Shown piece after piece: positions 8,621 through 16,456 of a stretch of DNA of 64,000 bases. Each line of letters starts with the position of its first letter. The stretch's first letter is position 1. A model generated the notes under the pieces. The model did not search any database. It saw only the letters and a program-made list of their open reading frames with translations, and was not told the origin of the DNA. The stretch covers positions 1-64,000 of the forward strand of contig NZ_VFAC01000020.1 of assembly GCF_007644105.1 (NCBI RefSeq), read 5' to 3'. The translations under genes were made by a program, and so were the position numbers. This DNA is from Elioraea rosea. GTDB taxonomy: Bacteria; Pseudomonadota; Alphaproteobacteria; Acetobacterales; Acetobacteraceae.

Positions 8621-9313
8621 TCATCGCGCCGTCCGGCTCCCGAGGAAGAGCTTCTCGGCAAGCTCGAGATCCTCGGGCGTGTCGATGTCGACCGTCTTCC
8701 AACGCGCGACCGGGTGGCCGACCCAGACCGGTTTCGCTGCGCCCGCGACGAGCGCTGAACGCGGCAAGATGAGGAAGGTCCCACCATGATACCAGGCCTC
8801 GGGCAGGTCCTGGCTCCTCACCTGGTCCATGCCCGGCTGGATCGGCATCATCGTCCCGTCCTTGCTGCGGCGCATCGCCCACTCCACCGGAACGGGGAAG
8901 GTGGTCACGCCCAGTATCGGCCTGAGGCTGCCGTGGCGCTCGAACGTGGCATGCGCGGCGGCGAGGTCGCATGCCTCGATCAGCGGTGCGGTCGGCATCA
9001 GGAGTGTCACGCTGTCGAAATGCTCCTGACGGGCGTCGTACTGCGCGAGTACCCAGGCGAGCACTGGAAGCAGCGGCGTGTGATCGTCGGCCAGCTTGGG
9101 ATCGCGCGGGAAGTCGGGTGGGAACCCCTCGGCGGCGGCGACGGCGGCAATCTCGGGATCGTCGGTGGTGACGTGAATCTTCGTGAAGAGGCCGCTGTCG
9201 CGCGCTGCTCGCAGCGAATGAACCATCAGTGGCGCGCCACAGAATGGCACGATGTTCTTGCGCGGAATGCGCTTGGAGCCGCCGCGGGCGGGCATGACGG
9301 CGAGCCGATGCAT
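8621..9313 (-). CDS. pseF: Pseudaminic acid cytidylyltransferase (CMP-Pse synthase)
   Basis: A 230-residue acylneuraminate cytidylyltransferase-type enzyme. PARGGSKRIPRKNI (8-21) is the CTP-binding signature of CMP-sialic/pseudaminic acid synthetases. A C-terminal segment with DIDTPEDLELAEKLF is also typical of PseF. It would activate pseudaminic acid as CMP-Pse for glycosyltransferases. The specificity is assigned from the neighbouring PseB, C, GH and I genes; alone it could be a NeuA or LegF. The start ATG 9313 overlaps the PseI stop (TAATG), and a longer in-frame reading beginning at 9988 lies inside PseI and is rejected. Confidence 0.9.
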   Translation of the reverse strand: MHRLAVMPARGGSKRIPRKNIVPFCGAPLMVHSLRAARDSGLFTKIHVTTDDPEIAAVAAAEGFPPDFPRDPKLADDHTPLLPVLAWVLAQYDARQEHFDSVTLLMPTAPLIEACDLAAAHATFERHGSLRPILGVTTFPVPVEWAMRRSKDGTMMPIQPGMDQVRSQDLPEAWYHGGTFLILPRSALVAGAAKPVWVGHPVARWKTVDIDTPEDLELAEKLFLGSRTAR

Positions 9314-10371
9314 TATGGCTCCTCCGGCCCGATCAGCGACCACGCTATCGGCGTGCCCCGGGCGATCGGCAAGCGGGCGCGACGGCCAAGCACGTGGGGC
9401 AGATGGCGTGGCGCGAGGCCGTTCCCTGGCCGTATCGAACGTACGTTCTCTGCCGTGAGTCTTTCTCCCGAGGCTATGTCGGCGACAGCGTAGAGCGAGC
9501 GGCGGAATGGCCGCGAGGGTGTTTCCGAGGGCTTGAGCTCGTAGCTCACTCGCCCGACGGCCGCGGCCGCCTCCCGCACCGCCTGCGCCATCAAGGCGAA
9601 CTCGCCCGGCTCGAGCGAGAAGCCGGCGTCGGGCCCTCCATCGGCCCGCGCGAGCGTGAGGTGTTTCTCGATCGCGACGGCGCCGAGCGTTACGGCGGCG
9701 ACTGGAACGGCCACGCCCATCGTGTGGTCGGAAAGGCCTACCGGCACGCCGAAAGCTGCGGAAAGGCTTGTGAGCGTCAGGAGGTTCGCTTCCACTGCTG
9801 GCGTTGGGTAGCCCGATACGCACCAGAGAAGCATCAGTTGCGTACAACCCCCGCGTCGCGCTGCGCCGACGGCGGCCTCGATCTCGCCGAGCGTGGCCAT
9901 GCCCGTCGACATGATCATCGGCCCGCCGGCGCGCGCAACCGCTTCGATGAGCGGAAGGTCGACCAGCTCGAAGCTCGAAATCTTCCACGCGGGCGGATCG
10001 AGAGTTTGCAGGAAGTCGATGGCGGTGGTGTCGAAGGGTGTCGAGAAGCAGGCAAGCCCATGGTCACGCGCCCGCGCGAACAGCGCCGGGTGCCAGTCCC
10101 ACGGGGTGTGGGCCTCCCGGTAGAGGTCATGCATGCGCCGCCCCGCCCAGGGCCCCTTGGTGATCATGAAGTCGGGCGCGTCGCTGTCCAGCGTAATCGT
10201 GTCGGCGGTGTAGGTCTGAAGCTTGATCGCGTCCGCGCCTGCCTGGGCAGCTGCATCGACGAGAGCAAGTGCGCGGGAAAGCTCGCCGTTGTGGTTGCCC
10301 GACAGTTCGGCAATCACGTAGGGAGGACAGCCCGGCCCGATCGGGCGGCCTGCGATGGCAAAGGCGCTCAT
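9313..10371 (-). CDS. pseI: Pseudaminic acid synthase
   Basis: A 352-residue NeuB-type synthase that condenses PEP with 2,4-diacetamido-2,4,6-trideoxy-L-altrose. The TIM barrel holds EQ/ELSGNHNG near residue 25, IKLQTYTADT near 50 and EKHLTLARADGGPDAGFSLEP-like residues near 235-255. A SAF/antifreeze-like domain occupies the last ~60 residues, with RPGNGLAPRHL. NeuB-family length is about 340-350, so the start is set at ATG 10371, 16 bases after the PseGH stop. A longer frame to 10515 would be inside PseH. The GFSLEP motif and context favour PseI over NeuB. Confidence 0.9.
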   Translation of the reverse strand: MSAFAIAGRPIGPGCPPYVIAELSGNHNGELSRALALVDAAAQAGADAIKLQTYTADTITLDSDAPDFMITKGPWAGRRMHDLYREAHTPWDWHPALFARARDHGLACFSTPFDTTAIDFLQTLDPPAWKISSFELVDLPLIEAVARAGGPMIMSTGMATLGEIEAAVGAARRGGCTQLMLLWCVSGYPTPAVEANLLTLTSLSAAFGVPVGLSDHTMGVAVPVAAVTLGAVAIEKHLTLARADGGPDAGFSLEPGEFALMAQAVREAAAAVGRVSYELKPSETPSRPFRRSLYAVADIASGERLTAENVRSIRPGNGLAPRHLPHVLGRRARLPIARGTPIAWSLIGPEEP

Positions 10372-10387
10372 GCTCGTTCGAGCCCCG

Positions 10388-11872
10388 TCATGGAATGCCG
10401 CCGTGTCTCTGCCAGATCGTATCGCTGCACTGCTCATACCCGGCGGCCGAGAACAGCGCCCGAGAGGCGTCGTTCTTCGGCAGAATCTCGGCGACCAGAT
10501 CGTCCTGCGGAACAAGCCGCCGAGCGAGCCGCAGTGCCGCGGCGCCGATGCCCTGCCTCTGGTACTCCGGGGCGATCAGGATGCTCACTTCGTGACAGGA
10601 GCGCGCCTCGTCGGAGCGCCGGTCGAGCCTGAGCATGCCGGCAGCCTCCGATCCTACTGCGAGAATGGACAGGATGCGCTTCGGATCGGCAAGGCTGCGC
10701 TCAAGCCAGGCGGCGTGCTCTTCAGGTGTCGGCACCACCGGGTTGCGGGCATGGGTGCGAATTCCCGGGCTTCTCTGCCAGGCGAGAAGGCGGTTGCAGT
10801 CCTCCCGCCCGGCTGGGCGGAGCGTAACCGGCGCGCCGTCCCGAGATCGCTCCGGCGCGAGCGCAATGGCGACTCGGAGGGCACCGAGCCCGTCGCAGAC
10901 CCTCGTTGCTGCGTGCGACATCGCGGTGAGGCTGGGCGCATCACGAAGGCATGACTCGAGCGCATCGGCGATGCGATGCGGCGAGATTGTCTCGAGCGCG
11001 CCTAGCGGCCGCGCTGCGCCAGCCGCTACGAGGCCTGCGATCGCTTCGCGCTGGTTGTTGGCCACCTCGATGAGGAGCGATGGCAGGCCGAGACAGGCCC
11101 GCTCCAGCGCCGAGACGCCACCTGCTCCGATCGCAAGGTCGGCTCGGGCAATCAGCGCGGGCATGTCCGGCGGGTCGAGATGCAAGCGCGCTCTCGGCGG
11201 CAAGGCTGCGGTGACGGAGGCGCGGTTGGGAGCGCTCCCGCCGAGCACGACGTCCACACACCCCTCGAACCGGGACGCACGGATGCCCTCGATCGTACGG
11301 AGCGTCGCGTTGGCCGCATCGGTCATCCCCATCGCGACGAGGAGGTGCTCGGGGCGCCGCTGGCCGCGAGCGGCGAGTGCGGCGGCACGGGCCGCGCCAA
11401 AACGCCGCTCGAGTGGTGCCCAGGCGGCGCCAGCGAGGACAACGCAGGACCGTGGCACGATACCGCAGTAGGCGGTGCCCGCCCTTCCCGGCGTTGGATC
11501 GACCACCACATCGGAAGCGTGGGGGCGGGCGAAGTCGCCGACCACGGCGACCCGTTTCGCCCAGGAATGCACAGCTTCTTCCTCGCCCGTGGTCCAGCCA
11601 TAGTGATCAACGAGCAGCAGGTCGCACCCACCCGGCAGGGCGGACATCAGCGCGGCCGGTTCTTCGGCGATGGCTGCGCACCTGATGGGGACAACGGGCA
11701 GCGCCGCTGCGCGAGCCACCGTCTCGACCGTTCCGGGACGGGCTGCCAGAACAATGCGCCAGCCGGCGACCGAGAGCGCTTCACCGATCGCGAGGACGCG
11801 CGCCACATGGCCTCCGCCCGTCGAGGCCGAGGCGTCCGCGCGAAGCACTGCGAGCGGTCCCCTATGCTGCAT
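10388..11872 (-). CDS. Fused PseG-PseH: UDP-sugar hydrolase plus N-acetyltransferase
   Basis: One 494-residue frame joins two pseudaminic acid enzymes. Residues about 1-340 are PseG-like: DASASTGGGHVARVLA near the start (nucleotide-sugar hydrolase, GT-B fold), VDHYGWTTGEEE and GAGGVSALERACLGLPSLLI. Residues 349-494 are a GNAT domain of PseH type, with the acetyl-CoA loop RQGIGAAA at about 439-446. PseH acetylates the 4-amino group and PseG then removes UDP, so the fusion joins consecutive steps in one polypeptide, though in inverted domain order. ATG at 11872 is preferred, overlapping the upstream gene by 11 bp; an alternative start lies at 11917. Confidence 0.88.
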   Translation of the reverse strand: MQHRGPLAVLRADASASTGGGHVARVLAIGEALSVAGWRIVLAARPGTVETVARAAALPVVPIRCAAIAEEPAALMSALPGGCDLLLVDHYGWTTGEEEAVHSWAKRVAVVGDFARPHASDVVVDPTPGRAGTAYCGIVPRSCVVLAGAAWAPLERRFGAARAAALAARGQRRPEHLLVAMGMTDAANATLRTIEGIRASRFEGCVDVVLGGSAPNRASVTAALPPRARLHLDPPDMPALIARADLAIGAGGVSALERACLGLPSLLIEVANNQREAIAGLVAAGAARPLGALETISPHRIADALESCLRDAPSLTAMSHAATRVCDGLGALRVAIALAPERSRDGAPVTLRPAGREDCNRLLAWQRSPGIRTHARNPVVPTPEEHAAWLERSLADPKRILSILAVGSEAAGMLRLDRRSDEARSCHEVSILIAPEYQRQGIGAAALRLARRLVPQDDLVAEILPKNDASRALFSAAGYEQCSDTIWQRHGGIP

Positions 11873-13271
11873 TCTGATGCGCAAGCTCAGTTTCGAGAGC
11901 AGAAAGGAAGCGCGCAATGTTGCCGACGCGCATTACAGGTTCTCCGGGAAGGCCAGGCGGGCCCATCATGAAGCGGTGCTGGACGCTGAACAACTTGGCG
12001 ATCTTACGGATGACGGTGGCGTCGTCCGGCGGCGCGACGATCGCCTCGCGGATGCGCTCAGCGAGGCGGAGGATCGGCGTCGGGCCGCCGAGAGCAAAGG
12101 AGATAAGCGATGGCCCAAGCGTGAGGGCAGGGCGACCGAACAGGAAGGCTTCGAGCGTCGCGGAGCCGGTGACAGAAATGGTCACGGAAGCACGCTTGAT
12201 GATCTCGCGGCTGTCGAGGTCAACGCGCGCAACAACGACGCCGGATTTCTTGGCAAGCGATCGCACAAAGCCTACTGGGCGGACACCCGCAGCTGCCCAG
12301 TGCTCCTTCACCAGGAGGACGTGATCATGTGGCAGGGCATGGCGGATCGCATCGATCGACCGCATCTGGTCGACGAAGAAAGGAGCGGGAACGTTGATCG
12401 AGGCCTCGGGTGTATAATGCAGTGGGTAATAGACAAACTTCTTTGGAAGCGCCTCGAGCGTTCCGATGTCGAACTGCCGTGCAGCCCGGGCTGCCCGCAT
12501 CCGCCGTGTTGCTTTCAGTGCCCATAGATTGTTCCGCCAAAGGCTCGTTCTCAGGTGTTCGCGGTCAAACAAGTCAGGTCGTGCTGCAGCCCGACGGACG
12601 AAGTTCATCGCCCGCTTTGGCAGCGGCGGAGAGAAGCTCGGAAGGATGGAGCCGTCCGCCTCTGCATGATCGTTCCTACCCAGCGCGGAGGTGGGCTGCT
12701 CACGGAAGGCACGTATGAAGGCCTCAGCGCGCGTGCAGGCCTCTTGCGTTGCGGTGGCTCGCACCGGGAGCGATTGATAAGCGTCAGGCGCGAAGAATGT
12801 GCCGCCAAGATTGCGCATGTTCACGGGGACGAGAAGGCGGATGCCTAACTCAGCCGCCAGAGCGGCGAGGATCTTGCTTTCGAGCCCCTCAATATGCGCC
12901 ATCAGTATGTGGGTTGGCGCGATCTTCTCTACGAAGGCCTTGTACAGCGTGTAGATCTCGATCGCGGCGGCGAGCTGGGTGCGCGCAGGCAGATGCTTGA
13001 ACGCGAACTTCTCAGCGTCAATGTCGGCGTGGATTGAACCCGCGTAGGAGGTGAGCGCATCGAGCTCGAGTGGCAGCGCCGAACGGCGTGCCTGGTTATG
13101 CTCGAGGCAGAAGATCCGCCCGCGTGGGATCACCGCTGCCATGGTCTCGATGTGGTGGTCTGTCGGCAGGATGATCGACCATGTAATGCCCGGCGACACT
13201 TTCGCCGCGTGTTCGAGCAGGTGGCGAAATACGAAGCAGTAGGTGCCGAAGCCGTGGATGAGGATCCGCAT
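11862..13271 (-). CDS. Capsule-synthesis-like protein within the pse operon; candidate glycosyltransferase
   Basis: A 469-residue soluble protein between PseC and PseGH. The N-terminus MRILIHGFGTYCF and the later segments YYPLHYTPEASINV, LLVKEHW, and SVTGSATLEAFLFGRPAL resemble the C-terminal half of Capsule_synth (KpsS/KpsC, CMP-Kdo transferases) and related GT-B fold proteins. Those enzymes use CMP-linked nonulosonate-like donors, so a pseudaminyltransferase role is attractive, but that is inference. No motif proves activity. It overlaps PseC by TGATG at 13271-13273 and overlaps PseGH by 11 bp, so it belongs to the operon. Its base composition looks less GC-biased than its neighbours, which could reflect transfer. 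Confidence 0.65.
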   Translation of the reverse strand: MRILIHGFGTYCFVFRHLLEHAAKVSPGITWSIILPTDHHIETMAAVIPRGRIFCLEHNQARRSALPLELDALTSYAGSIHADIDAEKFAFKHLPARTQLAAAIEIYTLYKAFVEKIAPTHILMAHIEGLESKILAALAAELGIRLLVPVNMRNLGGTFFAPDAYQSLPVRATATQEACTRAEAFIRAFREQPTSALGRNDHAEADGSILPSFSPPLPKRAMNFVRRAAARPDLFDREHLRTSLWRNNLWALKATRRMRAARAARQFDIGTLEALPKKFVYYPLHYTPEASINVPAPFFVDQMRSIDAIRHALPHDHVLLVKEHWAAAGVRPVGFVRSLAKKSGVVVARVDLDSREIIKRASVTISVTGSATLEAFLFGRPALTLGPSLISFALGGPTPILRLAERIREAIVAPPDDATVIRKIAKLFSVQHRFMMGPPGLPGEPVMRVGNIARFLSALETELAHQNAA

Positions 13272-14476
13272 CAGATGCCTAGGCCCAGTGAAGCAGCGAG
13301 CGCGTCAACGACGCGGTCGACATCGCTGTCGGCCATGCCGGGGAAAAGGGGGAGCGACAGCGTGCGCGCGTAGTAATGCGCCGCTCCCGGCAGGTCGGGC
13401 AGCGCCTGGCGGCGCCGCCAGTAGGGCTGCCAAGGCACGGGAACGTAATGAACCTGCGTTCCGATGCCGGAGGCGCGGAGCGTTCGCATCACCTCTGTCC
13501 GGCTACGCCGCAGCGCTGCAAAGTCGATCCGCACCGCATAGAGATGCCAGGCTGGCGTGCAGGCCTCCGGCCGAACCGGCGGCAGGACGTGCGGCGCGAA
13601 GGGAGCAAGCAGCGAATCGTAGCGCGCTGCCAGCGCGGCGCGGCGGGCAACGAAACGGTCGAGCTTGGCGAGCTGGCTGCGGCCGAGGGCGCAGGCAAAG
13701 TCGGGCGCGCGGTAGTTGAAGCCTGGCTCTGGCATCTCGTAGTACCAGGGTGCCGGGGCGCCGGCCTCCGTGCCCTGTTCCGAGAGTTCCCACGCCGCCG
13801 GGTCATGCACCATGCCGTGGCTGCGGAACCGGCGCATTGCCTCCGCAATCGCAGGGTCATTTGTCGTCACGACGCCGCCCTCGCCCATCGCGATCGTCTT
13901 GACCGGGTGGAGCGAGAATGTCGCGATGCGACTGTGCGCGCATGCGCCGACCGTCGTCGACGCACCATTTGCGGTGTAGTGCGTTCCGAGGGCGTGGCAC
14001 GCATCCTCGATGACCGCAGCGCCGAGCCCCTCCGCCGCCTCGGCGATACCGGGAGGATCGGCCACGGGACCCTTCAGGTGCACCGGCAACACGGCCTTCA
14101 CGGGCCCGGGCGCGCGACGCGCCGCTTCGCGCACCGTCTCCGGTGTGATCGTTCCTGACTCAGGATCAACGTCGGCGAAAAGGACATCGGCGCCGACATA
14201 CACGGCGGCATTCGCCGTCGCGAGAAAAGTGATGGCAGGCACGATCACGCAGTCACCCGGACCGAGGCCGAGCGCGTGGGTGGCCATGTGCAGCGCCGCC
14301 GTGCCGGAATTGCAGGCAAGCGCATGCCTGGCGCCGACGGCCCTGGCGAAGTCGCTCTCGAACGCCCCGACGGCCGGGCCGGTCGTCAGCCAATCGCCGC
14401 GCAGCACCGCCGCGACGGCTTCGATGTCGTCCTCCTCGATGCACTGGCGGCCATAGGGAAGGAAGAGGCCGCTCAT
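13271..14476 (-). CDS. pseC: UDP-4-amino-4,6-dideoxy-N-acetyl-L-altrosamine transaminase
   Basis: A 401-residue DegT/DnrJ/EryC1/StrS aminotransferase. NSGTAALHMA (56-65) binds the PLP phosphate, IEDACHALG (156-164) supplies the ring-stacking and Asp residues, and K193 in SLHPVKTIAMGEGGVV is the PLP Schiff-base lysine. The N-terminal PYGRQ-I-DIEAV-VL-WLTTGP pattern is characteristic of PseC. It converts the 4-keto product of PseB to the 4-amino sugar. It overlaps PseB by 4 bp (14473-14476), as usual for pseBC pairs. Confidence 0.92.
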   Translation of the reverse strand: MSGLFLPYGRQCIEEDDIEAVAAVLRGDWLTTGPAVGAFESDFARAVGARHALACNSGTAALHMATHALGLGPGDCVIVPAITFLATANAAVYVGADVLFADVDPESGTITPETVREAARRAPGPVKAVLPVHLKGPVADPPGIAEAAEGLGAAVIEDACHALGTHYTANGASTTVGACAHSRIATFSLHPVKTIAMGEGGVVTTNDPAIAEAMRRFRSHGMVHDPAAWELSEQGTEAGAPAPWYYEMPEPGFNYRAPDFACALGRSQLAKLDRFVARRAALAARYDSLLAPFAPHVLPPVRPEACTPAWHLYAVRIDFAALRRSRTEVMRTLRASGIGTQVHYVPVPWQPYWRRRQALPDLPGAAHYYARTLSLPLFPGMADSDVDRVVDALAASLGLGI

Positions 14477-15492
14477 GCTGCGCTTGCCAGAAGGCTCAGC
14501 AGTCCGTCGCGGTCGAGCCAGTCGGTATTGATGTCACTCTCGTAGCGGAAGCCTTCCGGTACCGGAACGCCTCCGTGCGCGCGGAAATCGCCGCGGCCAT
14601 ACATGACGATGGCAGGCTCGATTACGTAACGGTCACCAAGGTCGAGCGTGGTCCGCGCATCGTCCGCCGTGATCATCGCCTCGTGCAGCTTCTCGCCGGG
14701 CCGAATGCCGACGACCTTCTGCGGCAGGCCCGGCGCCATGGCGGAGGCGAGGTCGGTGATCCGCATGCTCGGGATCTTCGGCACGAAGATCTCGCCGCCC
14801 GTCATCATCGACGCTGACGAACAGACGAAATCGACGCCCTGAGCGAGCGTGATCCAGAACCGCGTCATCCGCGGGTCGGTGATCGGAAGATGGTCGGCCC
14901 CTTCGGCGATCAGGCGCCGGAACAGCGGCACGACCGACCCGCGCGAACCGACGACGTTGCCGTAGCGCACCACCGAGAACCGGCAGCCACCCTTGCCGGA
15001 GAGGTGGTTCGCAGCAATGAAGATCTTGTCGGAGGCGAGCTTACTCGCACCATACAGGTTGGCCGGGTTCGCGGCCTTGTCGGTCGACAGCGCGATCACC
15101 CGCTGCACCCCTGCAGCGATGGCCGCCTGAACGACATTCTCGGCGCCGAGTACGTTTGTTCGGATGCACTCGAACGGATTGTACTCCGCGATCGTGACGT
15201 GCTTCAGCGCAGCGGCGTGGACAATGATGTCGATGCCTCGCAGCGCCTGGGTGAGGCGGGCGGCGTCGCGAACATCGCCGATGAAGTAGCGGAGCACGCC
15301 GCGTGGATCGCGGCTCGCGAACTCCTGCTCCATCTCATACTGCTTCAGCTCGTCGCGCGAGTAGATCACAAGCCGCCGGGGTGTGGCGCGCGTGAGCAGG
15401 GCGGCGACGAAGGCGCGGCCGAAACTCCCGGTGCCGCCTGTCACGAGCACGGCCTTGCCGTCGAAGAATCGTGCGGGATCGGCTTCGGTCAT
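14473..15492 (-). CDS. pseB: UDP-N-acetylglucosamine 4,6-dehydratase (inverting)
   Basis: A 339-residue short-chain dehydrogenase/reductase of the PseB/FlaA1 group. TGGTGSFG (18-25) is the NADP site, STDKA (136-140) gives the catalytic Thr-Asp-Lys, and YGASK (147-151) the Tyr/Lys pair; Asp-Lys instead of Asp-Glu marks the inverting dehydratase/5-epimerase. The cytosolic form lacks the membrane domain of WbpM/PglF. It catalyses the first committed step to pseudaminic acid. A 91-bp gap upstream is the largest between 8.6 and 25.5 kb and contains a TTGACC/TACGAG pair with 17-bp spacing (15587 down to 15559), so a separate pse promoter is possible but weak. Confidence 0.93.
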   Translation of the reverse strand: MTEADPARFFDGKAVLVTGGTGSFGRAFVAALLTRATPRRLVIYSRDELKQYEMEQEFASRDPRGVLRYFIGDVRDAARLTQALRGIDIIVHAAALKHVTIAEYNPFECIRTNVLGAENVVQAAIAAGVQRVIALSTDKAANPANLYGASKLASDKIFIAANHLSGKGGCRFSVVRYGNVVGSRGSVVPLFRRLIAEGADHLPITDPRMTRFWITLAQGVDFVCSSASMMTGGEIFVPKIPSMRITDLASAMAPGLPQKVVGIRPGEKLHEAMITADDARTTLDLGDRYVIEPAIVMYGRGDFRAHGGVPVPEGFRYESDINTDWLDRDGLLSLLASAA

Positions 15493-15583
15493 CGCGGTTC
15501 CGGATGTGATATGGCTTGGCGGGCGCGGTCCTGCTGCGTCGGATGGCGTCCTTGCGTGCTCGTAGCCAGGGGGTGCCGGGTGG

Positions 15584-16456
15584 TCAAGCCGCTCCTCCTG
15601 CCAGCGAGCGGAGGTGCTCCTCGAGGCTTCGCCGCGGCTGCCAACCGGGCAGCGGCGCGCCGCCGCGCCAGGGCATCATGATCTCGCCCGGGCGGTAGGG
15701 CAGCGTGCCCCATTGCGCGGGAACAGGGCGACCCAGCGCCTCAGTCACCGTGTCGGCCATCTCGCGCAGCGTCATCGGCATGGAAGAAGAGAGGGCGAAG
15801 CGGCTGCCGCTGGCAATCGTGCCGTCGAGCAATCCTCGTGCCGCGTGCAGGATGGCATCGACGACATCCTCGACGTGAACGAGATCGATCGCCTGGCCGC
15901 CCGGTGAAAGCGCCAGCGACGTGCCGGTTCGGGCTGCCTCTATCATCCTGTCGAGGATCTTGCCGCGCGTGTCGTTTGGGCCGAACGTGTCGAACACGAT
16001 CAACGTCGCGGTTGCGAGGCCGTTGCTGCGCGCGATGGCGCAGAGCACGGTCTCGAAGGCCTGCTTGCTCGCGGCATAGAGCGTGGCCGGGGTCGCGCCA
16101 TCGCCCGCATGCTGGGCGCCGGTGCCAAGCGTGACGAAGGCGCGCGTGCCGCACCGTGCGGCAGCGTCGGCAAGCCTTGCACCGAACACGATGTTCGCCT
16201 CGAGCATCGGCGCGATGTCGCCATGCGCGTGGCCATGCTGGTAGCGCGTGGCGAGGTGCAGCGCCGCCTCTGGCCGCACCGAGGCGAGCAGCGCGTCGAG
16301 AGGTCCGGCATCATGATGGACCGTGACGGAGCGCGGGAGACGCGTCGCATCGCTCATTGGGCGAAGGAGCGCGTGCGTGTCGTGCCCGTCGGCAACCAGA
16401 CGCGCAACGAGGTGGCGCCCGATGAAGCCTGTCGCGCCGGTGACCAGCACCTTCAT
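15584..16456 (-). CDS. NAD-dependent epimerase/dehydratase family protein
   Basis: A 290-residue extended SDR. VTGATGFIG (5-13) is the NAD-binding loop, TLGTGAQ holds the catalytic Ser/Thr position and YAASK the Tyr-Lys pair. The C-terminal region PLPGWQPRRSLEEHL is like GDP-/CDP-/dTDP-4-keto-6-deoxyhexose reductases. Lying after rfbF-rfbG and the C-methyltransferase, it may be the final 4-ketoreductase of the CDP-linked sugar. That assignment is by context only. ATG 16456 overlaps the AsnB stop by 4 bp; a longer frame to 16765 is inside asnB. Confidence 0.75.
   Translation of the reverse strand: MKVLVTGATGFIGRHLVARLVADGHDTHALLRPMSDATRLPRSVTVHHDAGPLDALLASVRPEAALHLATRYQHGHAHGDIAPMLEANIVFGARLADAAARCGTRAFVTLGTGAQHAGDGATPATLYAASKQAFETVLCAIARSNGLATATLIVFDTFGPNDTRGKILDRMIEAARTGTSLALSPGGQAIDLVHVEDVVDAILHAARGLLDGTIASGSRFALSSSMPMTLREMADTVTEALGRPVPAQWGTLPYRPGEIMMPWRGGAPLPGWQPRRSLEEHLRSLAGGAA

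Noticed and set aside
9313-9988. Extended N-terminus for PseF
   Set aside because: It is antiparallel-free but fully inside PseI in another frame; the cytidylyltransferase motif begins right after ATG 9313.
10372-10515. N-terminal extension of PseI
   Set aside because: It lies inside the PseH coding region and NeuB-type synthases start near the ATG at 10371.
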